64,000 bases of DNA from positions 124,001 to 188,000 of the forward strand of contig RAYQ01000006.1 in the NCBI GenBank assembly GCA_003612395.1, read 5' to 3'. Positions 1-10,429 of the stretch are shown here, piece by piece. The stretch's first letter is position 1, and the number at the start of each line of letters is the position of its first letter. Made by a program: the position numbers and the translations under genes. Source of the DNA: Parablautia intestinalis. GTDB lineage: Bacteria > Bacillota > Clostridia > Lachnospirales > Lachnospiraceae. The notes under the pieces were generated by a model, which was not told where the DNA came from, ran no database searches, and saw nothing but the letters and a program-made list of their open reading frames with translations.

Positions 1-623
1 GAAGTGCAAAAACTGCAAGAAGCAGGGCAACTCAGGCTATTCTTCCTTTACGTGGCAAAATTTTAAATGTTGAAAAAGCAAGGCTTGATAAAATTTATGG
101 AAATGCTGAAATTAAAGCAATGATCACTGCCTTTGGGACCGGTATTCATGAAGATTTTGATATTTCAAAGCTACGCTACCATAAAATTATTATTATGACG
201 GATGCGGATGTGGATGGAGCCCATATTGCTACATTGCTTCTTACATTTTTATATCGGTTTATGCCGGAATTAATTAAGCAGGGATATGTTTATCTGGCAC
301 AGCCGCCTCTCTATAAGCTGGAAAAAAATAAAAATGTATGGTATGCCTACAGTGATGAAGAATTAGATAAAATTTTATCTGAAGTAGGAAGAGATCAAAA
401 TAATAAGATACAGCGTTATAAAGGTCTTGGAGAAATGGATCCTGAACAGTTATGGAATACTACAATGGATCCTGCAAAAAGAATTCTCCTTCGGGTTACC
501 ATGAATGAAGAAGCGGAGTCTGAAATTGATCTTACCTTTACAACTTTAATGGGTGATAAGGTAGAGCCAAGACGGGAATTTATAGAAGAAAATGCCAGAT
601 TTGTTAAGAATCTTGATATTTAG
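1..623 (+). CDS. gyrB: DNA gyrase subunit B, C-terminal part (5' end outside window)
   Basis: The open frame enters from the left edge (first complete codon at base 3) and ends with TAG at 621-623. It reads [19 protein letters not shown], the TOPRIM-proximal segment of GyrB, then [19 protein letters not shown] (metal-binding DxD of TOPRIM) and the C-terminal [15 protein letters not shown] motif. With GyrA it forms the A2B2 enzyme that introduces negative supercoils using ATP. gyrA follows 41 bp downstream, so the two are probably co-transcribed. The ATPase domain lies outside the window. Confidence 0.97.
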   Translation, partial: SAKTARSRATQAILPLRGKILNVEKARLDKIYGNAEIKAMITAFGTGIHEDFDISKLRYHKIIIMTDADVDGAHIATLLLTFLYRFMPELIKQGYVYLAQPPLYKLEKNKNVWYAYSDEELDKILSEVGRDQNNKIQRYKGLGEMDPEQLWNTTMDPAKRILLRVTMNEEAESEIDLTFTTLMGDKVEPRREFIEENARFVKNLDI

Positions 624-664
624 CAACAGTGAACTTTGTTCACCTTGCAGAAATGAGGGTATAA

Positions 665-3253
665 TTGGAAGATAATATTTTTGATAAAACTCATGAAATA
701 GATAAAGTCCATGATGTGGACTTAAAGAAAACCATGGAAACATCCTACATTGATTATGCTATGAGCGTCATTGCTTCCAGAGCGCTTCCGGATGTGAGAG
801 ATGGTTTAAAGCCTGTACAGAGAAGAGTTTTATATTCCATGATTGAACTTAATAATGGTCCCGACAAGCCTCACAGAAAAAGCGCACGTATTGTCGGTGA
901 TACAATGGGTAAATATCATCCCCATGGCGACAGTTCCATATATGGAGCTTTGGTTAATATGGCCCAGCCCTGGTCATTCCGTTATCCTCTTGTGGACGGG
1001 CATGGGAATTTTGGTTCTGTAGACGGTGACGGGGCCGCGGCTATGCGTTACACGGAAGCAAGATTAAGCAAAATTTCCATGGAGCTTTTAGCTGATATCA
1101 ATAAAGATACGGTTGATTTTGTACCGAATTTTGATGAAACGGAAAAGGAACCTTCCGTTCTTCCCAGCCGTTATCCAAATCTTCTGGTTAACGGGACTAC
1201 AGGGATTGCAGTTGGTATGGCCACCAACATTCCTCCTCATAATTTGAGAGAGGTGGTAGATGCCATTATAAAAATTATTGATAACAGAATCGTTGATGAC
1301 AGAGAAACAGAAATAGAAGAAATTCTTTCTATCATAAAAGCTCCTGATTTTCCGACAGGGGGTATTATTTTAGGTACCAGGGGAAGTGAAGAAGCTTATA
1401 GAACAGGTCGTGGTAAGGTAAGAGTTCGTGCAGTAACCGATATTGAAACCATGTCAAATGGCAAATCAAGAATTATTGTAACAGAGCTTCCATATATGGT
1501 GAATAAAGCGAATTTAATTCAAAAAATTGCCGAACTTGTAAAATTAAAAAAGATCGATGGAATAACAGACCTTCGGGATGAGTCTGACAGAGAAGGTATG
1601 CGTATAGTTATAGAGCTTCGTCGTGATGCAAGTGCCAATATTATCCTGAATCATTTGTTTAAACATACGCAGATGCAGGATACTTTTGGTATTATCATGC
1701 TTGCTCTGGTAAACAATGAGCCAAAGGTTTTAAATATTCTGGATATGCTGAGGGCTTACATATCTCACCAGGAAGATGTAGTAACCAGAAGAACAAAATA
1801 TGATTTAAACAAAGCGGAGGAAAGAGATCACATTTTACAGGGGTTATTAATAGCCCTTGATAATATTGATGAAATTATCAAGATTATAAGAGGCAGCCGC
1901 AGTACACAAATTGCCAAGGAAAGCCTGATTGAAAGGTATGATTTTACAGATATCCAGGCGCAGGCCATTGTGGATATGAGACTAAGAGCTTTAACAGGTT
2001 TGGAGAGAGAAAAGCTCGAAAATGAACATCAGGAGCTTTTAGTTAAAATTGCGGAATTAAAAGAAATACTTGCAGATGAAAAGAAGCTTTTAGGGGTTAT
2101 CAGAACGGAAATTAAAGTAATTTCCGATAAATTTGGAGATGATCGTAAAAGTAAAATCGGTTATGATGCATATGATATTTCTATGGAAGATATGGTTCCA
2201 AATGAAAATACAATTATTGCTATGTCAAATTTGGGATATATCAAACGTATGACTATTGATAATTTTAAGTCCCAGCATCGTGGTGGAAAAGGAATAAAAG
2301 GGATGGAAACAATAGAAGATGATTTTATTGCGGATCTTCTCATGACCACTACTCACCATTATGTTATGTTTTTTACAAACTTCGGAAGGGTTTACAGGTT
2401 AAAGGCTTATGAAATTCCGGAGGGCAGCAGAACCTCAAGAGGTGTTGCAATTGTAAATATTTTACAACTCAATACAAATGAAAAAATAAGCGCTATCATA
2501 CCTATTAAAGATTATGAAAAAGATAAAAACCTTTTTATGGTTACCAAGAAAGGTATTGTAAAAAAGACAAGTATCGTAGAGTACAGTAATGTGCGCAAAA
2601 ATGGACTGGCTGCCATTAATTTGAGGGATGATGATGAATTAATAGAAGTTAAGATTACAGATAAAGATACGCAAATTTTTCTTGTTACTAAATATGGTAT
2701 GTGTATCAGATTTAAGGAAACAGATGTACGCAGTACAGGAAGAGCTTCCATGGGAGTAATAGGTATGAACCTTGGAGATGGTGATGAGGTGGTGGGTATG
2801 CAGCTTGATCATCAGGGGGATTCTCTTCTTATAGTTTCAGATAATGGTATGGGAAAACGTACCTATTTAGAGGAATTTACGGTTCAAAAACGTGGCGGAA
2901 AAGGTGTCAAATGTTATAAAATTACGGAAAAGACAGGTTATGTGGTAGGTGTAAAGGCAGTCAATGATGATCATGAAATTATGATGATTACCACAGGAGG
3001 AATTATTATTCAAATACGTATGGAGGATATATCTATTCTTGGACGTATTACTTCGGGTGTAAAGCTCATCAATCTTGATCAGGGTGTTACAGTTGCACAG
3101 ATAGCAAAGGTAAGAGAAAAGGTTTCTGACGGAGATCATGAAATTGAAAATATTGATGACGCTATGGAGGATATACCCGAGCAGGATATATCCAAATTGG
3201 ATACAGATTTTTTTGAGGATGATGTAACGCTTTCTATTGAGGAGGAAGAATAA
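665..3253 (+). CDS. gyrA: DNA gyrase subunit A
   Basis: An 862-residue type IIA topoisomerase A subunit. I take the TTG at 665, preceded by GAGGG, because it gives the usual N-terminus (MEDNIFDK...). The breakage-reunion domain has the catalytic tyrosine at Tyr129 (AAMRYTE). The C-terminal beta-pinwheel carries a GyrA box, QHRGGKG, near residue 536, and a second QKRGGKG, which marks gyrase rather than ParC. The tail is acidic. In the quinolone region ([10 protein letters not shown], 85-94) the position equal to E. coli Ser83 is Ser90, while the position equal to Asp87 is Gly94. Acts in the cytoplasm on DNA with the gyrB product encoded upstream. Confidence 0.97.
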   Translation: MEDNIFDKTHEIDKVHDVDLKKTMETSYIDYAMSVIASRALPDVRDGLKPVQRRVLYSMIELNNGPDKPHRKSARIVGDTMGKYHPHGDSSIYGALVNMAQPWSFRYPLVDGHGNFGSVDGDGAAAMRYTEARLSKISMELLADINKDTVDFVPNFDETEKEPSVLPSRYPNLLVNGTTGIAVGMATNIPPHNLREVVDAIIKIIDNRIVDDRETEIEEILSIIKAPDFPTGGIILGTRGSEEAYRTGRGKVRVRAVTDIETMSNGKSRIIVTELPYMVNKANLIQKIAELVKLKKIDGITDLRDESDREGMRIVIELRRDASANIILNHLFKHTQMQDTFGIIMLALVNNEPKVLNILDMLRAYISHQEDVVTRRTKYDLNKAEERDHILQGLLIALDNIDEIIKIIRGSRSTQIAKESLIERYDFTDIQAQAIVDMRLRALTGLEREKLENEHQELLVKIAELKEILADEKKLLGVIRTEIKVISDKFGDDRKSKIGYDAYDISMEDMVPNENTIIAMSNLGYIKRMTIDNFKSQHRGGKGIKGMETIEDDFIADLLMTTTHHYVMFFTNFGRVYRLKAYEIPEGSRTSRGVAIVNILQLNTNEKISAIIPIKDYEKDKNLFMVTKKGIVKKTSIVEYSNVRKNGLAAINLRDDDELIEVKITDKDTQIFLVTKYGMCIRFKETDVRSTGRASMGVIGMNLGDGDEVVGMQLDHQGDSLLIVSDNGMGKRTYLEEFTVQKRGGKGVKCYKITEKTGYVVGVKAVNDDHEIMMITTGGIIIQIRMEDISILGRITSGVKLINLDQGVTVAQIAKVREKVSDGDHEIENIDDAMEDIPEQDISKLDTDFFEDDVTLSIEEEE

Positions 3254-3290
3254 TTATCATAAATAGCGGAAGAAGAATGGAGGGGGTTAT

Positions 3291-4808
3291 ATGTTAGGAG
3301 CAATTATTGGGGCTATTGTTTTCATTTTTGTAGTAGTTATTTTAATTACGGGATATAAAAAGGCTCCGCCGGATACAGCTTATATTATATCAGGTCTGCG
3401 AAAAAAGGTAATTATTGGTAGATCAAGTGTTAAAATTCCATATTTTGAGAGAATGGATAAGTTAAGCCTTAAACTTATTCCAATTGATGTAAAAACATCA
3501 AATGCCGTTCCTACAGCGGATTATATTAATATTCAGGTGGATGCGGCAGTTAATGTTAAAATCAGCAGCGAAAAAAATAAGCTTTCTCTTGCAGCAGAAA
3601 ATTTTCTGAATCAGAACACACAATATATTGGAGGAATAGCAAGAGAAGTTCTTGAAGGTAATATGAGAGAAATTGTAGGCCGTATGAGACTTGAAGAAAT
3701 GGTAAGCGACCGGCAGAAATTTGCTAATCTGGTAAAAGAAAATGCTGAGCCTGATTTAGCGGCGATGGGCCTTGATATTGTGAGTTTTAATGTTCAGAAT
3801 TTTGCAGACGGCAATGGGGTAATAGATGATTTGGGTATTGATAATATATCCCAGATTAAGAAAAAGGCGGCTATTGCAAAAGCTGAAGCGGAAAAAGAAA
3901 TAGCGGTTGCAAAGGCGGAAGCTGATAAACAGGCAAATGATGCCAGAATAAACGCTGAACGCGAGATAGCAAAGAAAAATAATGAGCTTGCCCTTCAAAA
4001 AGCAGAGTTACAAAAGATGCAGGATACAAAGCGTGCGGAAGCGGATGCTGCCTACAGTATTCAGGAGCAGGAACAAAGAAAAACAATTGAGATTGCCACC
4101 CAAGAGGCAAGTATTGCCAAGCAGGAAAAAGAGGTTATCTTAAAGCAAAAAGAAGCGGAAGTAAAAGAAAAAGCACTGGATGCGGAAATTAAGAAAAAGG
4201 CGGAAGCTGAAAAATTTGCCCGGCAGCAGCAGTCGGAAGCTGAGCTTTATGAGAGAATGAAAAATGCAGAGGCAGATAAATTTGAGCGGGAAAAAGAAGC
4301 GGAAGCTATGAAGGCTACGGCACAGGCACAGAGATTTGCGAAAGAGCAGGAAGCAGAAGGAATAAGAATGGTAGGTGAAGCAGAGGCAGAAGCTATTCGT
4401 GCAAAAGGTATTGCCGAAGCGGAGGCAATGGAAAAGAAGGCAATTGCTTACCAGAAATATAATAATGCCGCTATGGCAGAAATGCTGATTCAGGTGCTTC
4501 CTGAAATTGCAGGTAAAATTGCAGAGCCTCTTACCCAGATAGATAAAATTACAATTATTGGCGGAGATAACAGTAATGGGGTAAGTACGGTGGCTGATAA
4601 TGTTCCAGGTGTTATGACAAAGTTGTTTGAAACTATGAAAGAGACAGTTGGAATAGATTTGGCTGATATTGTGAAAGCAGGTACATATGATGCCCAGGTA
4701 AACAGAAATATCAATCTTACAAATATTCCTGAGGATAAACTTAAGGATGCTGTGGCTGCGGTTTCAGGAGCGGTTGTCAATAAGGAGATTGGGGATTCTG
4801 CTATATAA
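3291..4808 (+). CDS. Flotillin / SPFH-domain membrane scaffold protein
   Basis: 505 residues with a GGAGGGGG ribosome site before ATG 3291. Residues 1-20 are one hydrophobic membrane anchor. An SPFH/band-7 domain follows (about 25-195, with the typical TADYINIQVDAAVNVKI segment). Then comes a long Ala/Glu/Lys coiled coil (about 200-400, repeated EAEA/AKAEAEKE) and a Gly/Val-rich C-terminal region. This is the flotillin (FloT/YqiK-like) layout; such proteins oligomerise in membrane microdomains. No NfeD partner is visible next to it, which is common in other genomes. A terminator hairpin follows directly, so the gene is monocistronic or the last of the gyrBA unit. Confidence 0.9.
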   Translation: MLGAIIGAIVFIFVVVILITGYKKAPPDTAYIISGLRKKVIIGRSSVKIPYFERMDKLSLKLIPIDVKTSNAVPTADYINIQVDAAVNVKISSEKNKLSLAAENFLNQNTQYIGGIAREVLEGNMREIVGRMRLEEMVSDRQKFANLVKENAEPDLAAMGLDIVSFNVQNFADGNGVIDDLGIDNISQIKKKAAIAKAEAEKEIAVAKAEADKQANDARINAEREIAKKNNELALQKAELQKMQDTKRAEADAAYSIQEQEQRKTIEIATQEASIAKQEKEVILKQKEAEVKEKALDAEIKKKAEAEKFARQQQSEAELYERMKNAEADKFEREKEAEAMKATAQAQRFAKEQEAEGIRMVGEAEAEAIRAKGIAEAEAMEKKAIAYQKYNNAAMAEMLIQVLPEIAGKIAEPLTQIDKITIIGGDNSNGVSTVADNVPGVMTKLFETMKETVGIDLADIVKAGTYDAQVNRNINLTNIPEDKLKDAVAAVSGAVVNKEIGDSAI

Positions 4809-4818
4809 GAACATTTTG

Positions 4819-4853
4819 AAAAAGATCTGTACAGTAATGTATGGATCTTTTTT
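4819..4853 (+). terminator. Intrinsic terminator after flotillin gene
   Basis: AAAGATC (about 4821-4827) can pair with GATCTTT (4844-4850), with further pairing of TGTACA against TGTAT inside the loop side, followed by a run of T. It lies 10 bp after the flotillin stop codon. Confidence 0.75.
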
Positions 4854-4942
4854 ATTGCAAGGATGTACAAAAAAGAAAAAGAAAGAAAATATTAATAAAT
4901 TATGGTATTATATTAAGAAAAATATGTTGCATAAAAGGAATT

Positions 4943-6085
4943 ATGATGTTAAATCAAGATAGTGTCCAAAAGGAATTGAAATATGTAAGATTGATGGAAG
5001 ATTTGAAGGGGAAGATTTTGTCCGGGGAGATTCGGATGGGGGATAAGCTGCCTTCGGAGAATGAATTGTCTTCTGAGTATCATATAAGCCGGCAGACTGT
5101 AAGGAAGGCTTTGTCTATTTTGGAAAATGCCGGGTATGTTTATGCGGAGCATGGGAGGGGGACTTTTTGTTCTAAGCCTGCTCATCGCAATCGTAATTCA
5201 AAAAATATAGCGGTAGTGACTACTTATTTGTCTGATTATATTTTTCCAAGGGTAATTAAGGGGATTGATACCGTACTTACAAAAGCGGGATACAGTATTA
5301 TTTTAAAGAATACCAAAAATTCCAGAAGTCAGGAAGCAAATTGTCTGAAAGAGCTTTTGGAAAAAGATATTGACGGGATTATTATTGAGCCAAGTAAGAG
5401 CCAGATTTATTGTAATCATATGGATTTATACGAAAAACTGGAGGAATATCAGATACCTTATGTTTTTATACAGGGATGCTTTTCAAAAATGAGAGATAAA
5501 CCTCAGGTTCTTATGGATGATTGCAAGGGTGGTTATATGATAACAAAATATTTGATAGAAATGGGGCATAAAAATATCATCGGAGTTTTTAAGTCTGATG
5601 ATATACAGGGACAGAACAGGCATAAGGGATATGTGTTAGCGCTTCAGGAGGCAGATATTTTATATGATCCTGATAAAGTAATATGGTTTTATACGGAAGA
5701 CCGGAAAGTTCATGCTTATGAAAGTATTTATCATATGGCTGTTAATGATTATCCAATGGATGCTGTAGTCTGTTATAATGACCAGATTGCCGTAAAGGTG
5801 ATACAGGGATTAAATGATGCAGGATTTAAAGTTCCTGAGAATGTTTCTGTTACAGGATATGATAATTCTTATATTGCGAGCAACAATGGATTGAAATTAA
5901 CTACAATTGTTCATCCACAGGAAAAGCTTGGCGAGATGGCGGCAGAGTTGATGCTTGATTTAATTAAATGTGGTGAAGAAACCGGAAATAATCGAAAAAT
6001 ATTGATTGAGCCGGAGATTGTGATTGGAAATTCAACTTGTAAAAAAACAACTTGTAATGATAAGCATACAAGTTATACCATTTAA
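4943..6085 (+). CDS. araR: GntR/LacI-type arabinose repressor (AraR-like)
   Basis: About 380 residues from ATG 4943 (AAAGGA just upstream). An in-frame extension upstream has no RBS and odd composition, so I reject it. Residues about 10-75 form a GntR winged helix (GDKLPSENELSSEYHISRQT, then VRKALSILENAGYVYAEHGRGTF). The rest is a LacI/periplasmic-binding-like sugar domain (DGIIIEPSKS, YDNSYIASN, LTTIVHPQEKLGEMAAELML). This is the AraR layout, in which L-arabinose releases the repressor from DNA. It is directly followed by araA, an FGGY kinase and araD, which fits. The last codons hold ACTTGTA-type half-sites that could serve as its own operator. Confidence 0.88.
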   Translation: MMLNQDSVQKELKYVRLMEDLKGKILSGEIRMGDKLPSENELSSEYHISRQTVRKALSILENAGYVYAEHGRGTFCSKPAHRNRNSKNIAVVTTYLSDYIFPRVIKGIDTVLTKAGYSIILKNTKNSRSQEANCLKELLEKDIDGIIIEPSKSQIYCNHMDLYEKLEEYQIPYVFIQGCFSKMRDKPQVLMDDCKGGYMITKYLIEMGHKNIIGVFKSDDIQGQNRHKGYVLALQEADILYDPDKVIWFYTEDRKVHAYESIYHMAVNDYPMDAVVCYNDQIAVKVIQGLNDAGFKVPENVSVTGYDNSYIASNNGLKLTTIVHPQEKLGEMAAELMLDLIKCGEETGNNRKILIEPEIVIGNSTCKKTTCNDKHTSYTI

Positions 6086-6115
6086 TTAGGAAAATCTGAT
6101 AAAAGCAGCAGATTT
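6034..6115. promoter_or_regulatory. Candidate AraR operator cluster / araA control region
   Basis: Half-site AACTTGT occurs at 6034-6040 and 6049-6055, with the inverse TACAAGTT at 6067-6074. AACTTGTA...TACAAGTT forms an 8-bp inverted repeat with a 10-nt gap. A second inverted repeat AAATCTG (6092-6098) / CAGATTT (6109-6115) follows in the gap before araA. The half-site resembles the ATTTGTAC type bound by AraR of Bacillus. That these are AraR sites is inference. Confidence 0.45.
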
Positions 6116-6148
6116 GAATGTTAAATTATATTGAAGGAGGTATTTTTT

Positions 6149-7645
6149 ATGTTGCAAAAAAAAGAATACAAGTTTTGGTTTTGTACGGGGTCACAGGATT
6201 TGTATGGGGATGAATGTTTAAGAAAGGTAGCAGAGCATTCACAAAAAATGGTGGAAGGTTTAAATAAGTCAGGGCTTCTTCCCTATGAGGTAGTATGGAA
6301 GCCTACCCTGATAACCAATGAGCTTATCAGAAAAACTTTTAATGAAGCTAATCTGGACGATACATGTGCAGGTATTATTACCTGGATGCATACCTTTTCA
6401 CCTGCCAAGTCATGGATTTTGGGGTTACAGGAGTTTAGAAAACCTCTTCTTCACTTGCATACACAGTTTAATGAGGAACTTCCCTACGATAGCATTGATA
6501 TGGATTTTATGAATGAAAATCAGTCTGCTCATGGTGACCGCGAATACGGGCATATTGTAAGCAGAATGCGTATAGAGCGCAAGGTAGTGGTAGGACATTG
6601 GACGGATGAAGTAGTGATTGGTAAAATAGCGTCCTGGATGAGAACAGCAATTGGAATTATTGAAAGCAGTCATATCCGTGTTATGCGCGTGGCAGACAAT
6701 ATGCGCAATGTAGCAGTTACAGAAGGGGATAAGGTAGAAGCTCAGATCAAATTTGGCTGGGAAATAGACGCTTATCCTGTAAATGAAATTACCGAGAGTG
6801 TGGACGCCGTATCTGCTTCTGATGTAAATGCTCTGGTAGACGAATATTATGATAAATATGAAATTCTTCTAGAGGGCAGAGATGCCGGTGAATTTAAAAA
6901 GCATGTAGCTGTTCAGGCTCAGATTGAATTGGGATTTGAAAGATTCTTGGAGGAAAAGAATTATCAGGCGATTGTGACACATTTTGGTGATTTAGGATCT
7001 CTTAAGCAGCTTCCCGGTCTGGCAATTCAGAGACTGATGGAAAAAGGTTACGGCTTTGGCGCAGAGGGCGACTGGAAGGTCGCCGCTATGGTACGCCTTA
7101 TGAAGATCATGACAGGAGATCTTAAGAATCCAAAGGGTACTTCTATGTTAGAGGATTATACTTATAACCTTGTTAAGGGAAAAGAAGGAATTTTACAGGC
7201 TCATATGCTTGAGGTTTGTCCTACTTTGGCTGAGGGACCTATTAGTATTAAATGCCAGCCTCTTAGCATGGGAGACAGAGAAGATCCTGCAAGACTTGTA
7301 TTTTCTTCTAAGGTCGGACATGGTGTTGCAACATCCCTGATTGATTTGGGCAACAGATTCCGTTTGATCATCAATGATGTAGAATGCAAGAAGGTAGAAA
7401 AGCCCATGCCGAATCTTCCGGTTGCAAATAATTTCTGGACGCCTGAACCGGATATGTATACGGGGGCTGAAGCGTGGATTCTCGCAGGTGGAGCTCATCA
7501 TACGGCATTCAGCTACGACCTGACGGCGGAGCAGATGGGAGACTGGGCAAATGCAATGAATATTGAAGCGGTATATATTGATAAAGATACGAAAATCCGC
7601 GATTTCAAGAAGGATCTTATGTTAGGGGAAGTATTTTACAGATAA
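6149..7645 (+). CDS. araA: L-arabinose isomerase
   Basis: 498 residues from ATG 6149, which has an excellent AAGGAGG 8 bp upstream; an earlier TTG at 6131 lies inside that RBS and is rejected. Converts L-arabinose to L-ribulose in the cytoplasm. Family marks include FWFCTGSQDLYGDE at the N-terminus, GITWMHTFSPAKSW, the conserved HTQFN segment, FGAEGDWKVAAMVR, and HGVATSLIDLGNRFRL with GGAHHTAFS near the end. Length is normal for AraA. First enzyme of the araA-kinase-araD pathway encoded here. Confidence 0.97.
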   Translation: MLQKKEYKFWFCTGSQDLYGDECLRKVAEHSQKMVEGLNKSGLLPYEVVWKPTLITNELIRKTFNEANLDDTCAGIITWMHTFSPAKSWILGLQEFRKPLLHLHTQFNEELPYDSIDMDFMNENQSAHGDREYGHIVSRMRIERKVVVGHWTDEVVIGKIASWMRTAIGIIESSHIRVMRVADNMRNVAVTEGDKVEAQIKFGWEIDAYPVNEITESVDAVSASDVNALVDEYYDKYEILLEGRDAGEFKKHVAVQAQIELGFERFLEEKNYQAIVTHFGDLGSLKQLPGLAIQRLMEKGYGFGAEGDWKVAAMVRLMKIMTGDLKNPKGTSMLEDYTYNLVKGKEGILQAHMLEVCPTLAEGPISIKCQPLSMGDREDPARLVFSSKVGHGVATSLIDLGNRFRLIINDVECKKVEKPMPNLPVANNFWTPEPDMYTGAEAWILAGGAHHTAFSYDLTAEQMGDWANAMNIEAVYIDKDTKIRDFKKDLMLGEVFYR

Positions 7646-7700
7646 TATATAAATGACAAACTATTATATAGATTTATTTAATGTTTGGAGGGAAAAGGGT

Positions 7701-9290
7701 ATGGACAAAAAATTATTGATTGAGGAAGGTAAAACTTCTCTTGGAATTGAATTAGGTTCCACCAGAATTAAGGCAGTGCTTATTGACGAGGGGGGATCTC
7801 CTTTAGCATCGGGAGCTTATGAATGGGAGAATCAGTATTTAAACGGTATATGGACTTATTCTCTGGAAAATGTATGGAAAGGTATGCAGGGGTGTTATCA
7901 GGATTTACTGAAAGATGTGAAAGAAAAGTATGATACGGTGATTACAAAAATAGGATCTATGGGCGTATCAGCCATGATGCATGGTTATCTGGTTTTCGAT
8001 AAAGATGATAATCTTCTGGTTCCTTTCAGAACATGGAGAAATACGACTACGGAGGAGGCCGCCTCTAAGCTTACAAAGGAATTTGATTACAATATTCCTC
8101 AGAGATGGAGTATCGCGCATTTGTATCAGGCAATTTTAAATAAAGAGGATCATGTAAAGGATGTTGCCTTTATCACAACTCTTGCTGGATATGTTCACTA
8201 TAAGCTTACAGGAAAAAAAGTGATTGGTGTGGGCGATGCCTCAGGTATGTTTCCGATTGATATAAGCACAGGTAATTATGATCAGAGTATGATGGATAAA
8301 TTTGGCCATCTGATAAGCGGAGAAGGATTTTCCTGGAAGCTTCAGGATATACTGCCTGAAATCATGACGGCGGGAGAAATTGCCGGCACACTGACCGGTG
8401 AGGGCGCCGCTTTACTGGATGTAAGCGGAAAATTGCAGGCGGGTCTTCCCGTATGTCCTCCTGAAGGAGATGCAGGTACCGGAATGGCAGCTACCAACAG
8501 TGTGGCAAAGAGAACAGGGAATGTTTCTGCAGGAACTTCCGTGTTTGCCATGATTGTGCTGGAAAAGGAACTGAAAAAAGTTCATCCTGAAATTGATCTC
8601 GTGACAACGCCGGACGGCGCATTGGTTGGTATGGTTCACTGTAATAACTGCACCTCTGATTTAAATGCATGGGTTGGCTTATTTGATGAATTTGCAGAGA
8701 GTATCGGAGCTAAGGTGGATAAGAATCAGCTGTTTTCCGTACTTTATAACAAAGCCCTTGAAGGAGATACGGATTGCGGCGGCCTGATTTCCTACAATTA
8801 TTTTTCCGGAGAACCTGTGACAGGGTTTGCAGAGGGAGCTCCTTTGTTTGTGAGAAAAGCAGAGGATAAGTTTAATCTGGCAAACTTTATGAGAATGCAT
8901 TTATATTCATCCCTTGCGGCATTGAAGGCAGGCCTTGACTTATTATTTAAAGAAGAAGATGTTGAAGTGGATGAAATGTTTGGCCATGGCGGTTTCTTTA
9001 AAACGAAGGGAGTGGGCCAGAAAATAGCGGCTGCTGCCATGAATACTTCTGTTTCCGTTATGGAAACGGCAGGAGAAGGCGGAGCCTGGGGAATTGCCCT
9101 TCTTGCAACCTATATGTCATGCAAAGAGGAAAATGAAAGCCTGGAAAGTTATCTGAAAAATAAAATTTTTAACGGACAGGCCGGAAGTAAAATGGATCCG
9201 GACGATAAGGATGTGGAAGGATTTAACCGGTTTATGGATCGCTACATGAAAGGGCTTGCTGTTGAGCATGCTGCGGTTGATGTGTTATAG
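7701..9290 (+). CDS. FGGY-family carbohydrate kinase, probable L-ribulokinase of the ara cluster
   Basis: 529 residues from ATG 7701, chosen because GGAGGG lies at 7687-7692; an ATG at 7653 has no RBS. FGGY kinase fold: phosphate-1 motif [16 protein letters not shown] near the N-terminus, the sugar-site segment [18 protein letters not shown], and an adenosine-site [13 protein letters not shown] in the C-terminal half. Its place between araA and araD indicates L-ribulose phosphorylation, giving L-ribulose 5-phosphate. It is distant from the classical AraB-type kinase also in this window (28793-30454) and looks closer to xylulokinases; substrate is inferred from context. Confidence 0.85.
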   Translation: MDKKLLIEEGKTSLGIELGSTRIKAVLIDEGGSPLASGAYEWENQYLNGIWTYSLENVWKGMQGCYQDLLKDVKEKYDTVITKIGSMGVSAMMHGYLVFDKDDNLLVPFRTWRNTTTEEAASKLTKEFDYNIPQRWSIAHLYQAILNKEDHVKDVAFITTLAGYVHYKLTGKKVIGVGDASGMFPIDISTGNYDQSMMDKFGHLISGEGFSWKLQDILPEIMTAGEIAGTLTGEGAALLDVSGKLQAGLPVCPPEGDAGTGMAATNSVAKRTGNVSAGTSVFAMIVLEKELKKVHPEIDLVTTPDGALVGMVHCNNCTSDLNAWVGLFDEFAESIGAKVDKNQLFSVLYNKALEGDTDCGGLISYNYFSGEPVTGFAEGAPLFVRKAEDKFNLANFMRMHLYSSLAALKAGLDLLFKEEDVEVDEMFGHGGFFKTKGVGQKIAAAAMNTSVSVMETAGEGGAWGIALLATYMSCKEENESLESYLKNKIFNGQAGSKMDPDDKDVEGFNRFMDRYMKGLAVEHAAVDVL

Positions 9291-9337
9291 AGGTCATTTT
9301 CCTGCACAATAAATGAGCTGGCTTTGAATATAATAAG

Positions 9338-9365
9338 TTGACTATAGGGTGTTTGATGTTATATT
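9338..9365 (+). promoter_or_regulatory. Candidate sigma-A promoter for araD
   Basis: TTGACT (9338-9343), 16-nt spacer, TATATT (9360-9365), 31 bp before the araD start. The spacer region is flanked by ACTATA (9341-) and a downstream TATAGT, a possible operator dyad. It lies in the 106-bp gap between the kinase and araD. Confidence 0.5.
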
Positions 9366-9396
9366 TTTTATAGTTAAGTAAAAGAATGGAGAAAAA

Positions 9397-10089
9397 ATGT
9401 TAGAGGAATTAAAGAAAATAGTCTATGAAGCAAATATGAAATTGCCGGAGCACGGCCTTGTTACCTTTACCTGGGGAAATGTGAGCGGTATTGATAAAGA
9501 AAAGGGGTTGTTTGTGATTAAGCCAAGTGGTGTGGATTACGACAAATTAACCCCGGAGGATATGGTGGTTATGGATCTGGAGGGGAATAAAATAGAGGGA
9601 AAATTAAAGCCTTCTTCCGATACGGCCACCCATTTAGAGCTTTACAAGGCTTTTGCGGAAATAGGCGGAATTGTCCATACTCACTCTTCCTATGCCACCA
9701 GCTGGGCCCAGGCAGGCAGAAGCATTCCCTGTTATGGTACGACTCATGCAGATTACATTTATGGGGAGGTGCCGTGCTTAAGGTGCCTTACAAAGGAAGA
9801 GATTGAGGATGCCTATGAAGAAAACACAGGACATTTGATCGTAAATGAATTTATCCGCATGAAAAAGGATCCCATGGCCGTACCGGCTGTCCTTTGCAAA
9901 AATCACGGCCCTTTTGCATGGGGGAAGGACGCTATGGATGCGGTTCACAATGCGGTAGTTCTTGAGGAAGTGGCGAAAATGGCATACAGGACAGAAACCA
10001 TTCAGCCAAAGGTTTTACCTGCTCCAAAGGAGCTTCAGGATAAGCATTATTTCAGAAAACATGGCGCAAATGCCTATTATGGACAGTAA
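9397..10089 (+). CDS. araD: L-ribulose-5-phosphate 4-epimerase
   Basis: 230 residues, ATG 9397 with GGAG upstream. Class II aldolase/epimerase family: [19 protein letters not shown] (phosphate binding), the metal-ligand segment [15 protein letters not shown] and [10 protein letters not shown], and the third histidine region [13 protein letters not shown]. Converts L-ribulose 5-phosphate to D-xylulose 5-phosphate, feeding the pentose phosphate pathway. Length matches the family. It closes the araR-araA-kinase-araD cluster; no sugar transporter is present next to it. Confidence 0.96.
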   Translation: MLEELKKIVYEANMKLPEHGLVTFTWGNVSGIDKEKGLFVIKPSGVDYDKLTPEDMVVMDLEGNKIEGKLKPSSDTATHLELYKAFAEIGGIVHTHSSYATSWAQAGRSIPCYGTTHADYIYGEVPCLRCLTKEEIEDAYEENTGHLIVNEFIRMKKDPMAVPAVLCKNHGPFAWGKDAMDAVHNAVVLEEVAKMAYRTETIQPKVLPAPKELQDKHYFRKHGANAYYGQ

Positions 10090-10128
10090 AAAATTTTAAA
10101 TCTAAAATTGAAAAATAAATTTTTAGGA

Positions 10129-10157
10129 TTGACAAAATAAATTTTATCTGATAGTTT
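10129..10157 (+). promoter_or_regulatory. Promoter of the ABC-F leader transcript
   Basis: TTGACA (10129-10134), 17-nt spacer, TAGTTT (10152-10157). A start near 10164 would place the leader peptide RBS about 10 nt into the RNA, the spacing common in attenuation leaders. A second weaker promoter-like pair (TTGTAA/TACTAT) sits near 10354-10383. Confidence 0.6.
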
Positions 10158-10188
10158 TATGGATAGCAAATGTAAAGGAGATGTGCGG

Positions 10189-10212
10189 ATGTTTATTTTT
10201 TCTACAAAATAA
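10189..10212 (+). CDS. Putative seven-residue leader peptide (MFIFSTK) of the ABC-F attenuator
   Basis: ATG 10189 to TAA 10212, with a strong AAAGGAG (10174-10180) at 8 nt. An earlier ATG at 10181 touches the RBS directly and cannot be used. The codons TCT-ACA (10201-10206) form one arm of a hairpin with TGTAGA (10231-10236). Short leader peptides with IFST-like sequence control many macrolide/lincosamide genes. Its role is inferred from the nested RNA structures described for the attenuator. Confidence 0.6.
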   Translation: MFIFSTK

Positions 10213-10424
10213 CAAACTGAATAGGTTGTGTGTAGAAGAAATCTTTCTAAGATATATTTGGGAATATCTTAGAAAAGCATCTGAAATTTGATTTGCATAA
10301 TTCAATTGAATTTATTCATTTAAATTTATAAATGTCAACGGGAATAACAGTATTGTAACGGTTTTGTTTGATACGATACTATAGTTTGTGACATGTACAG
10401 GGTGCAGAGGTTTTCTTCTGCACC
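10201..10424 (+). promoter_or_regulatory. Attenuation leader: hairpin 1, spacer hairpin and anti-terminator
   Basis: Three nested structures are visible. (1) TCTACA 10201-10206, inside the leader ORF, pairs with TGTAGA 10231-10236. (2) TTTCTAAGATAT 10244-10255 pairs perfectly with ATATCTTAGAAA 10264-10275 (12 bp). (3) TGTAGAAGAAA 10231-10241 can instead pair with TTTCTTCTGCA 10412-10422 (10 Watson-Crick pairs plus one G-U), which destroys the terminator at 10401-10429. A ribosome stalled on the leader ORF would mask 10201-10206 and free the anti-terminator arm. The rest of the 462-bp gap before the ABC-F gene is AT-rich with no further gene. Confidence 0.65.
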
Positions 10425-10429
10425 TTTTT
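10401..10429 (+). terminator. Attenuator terminator upstream of the ABC-F gene
   Basis: GGTGCAGA (10401-10408) pairs with TCTGCACC (10417-10424), followed by TTTTT. It lies about 120 bp before the ABC-F start, so transcription from the upstream promoter must pass it to express the gene. Confidence 0.8.

Noticed and set aside
4747..4962. Small + strand frame over the end of the flotillin gene
   Set aside because: It overlaps the terminator and the flotillin 3' end in another frame and has no ribosome site.
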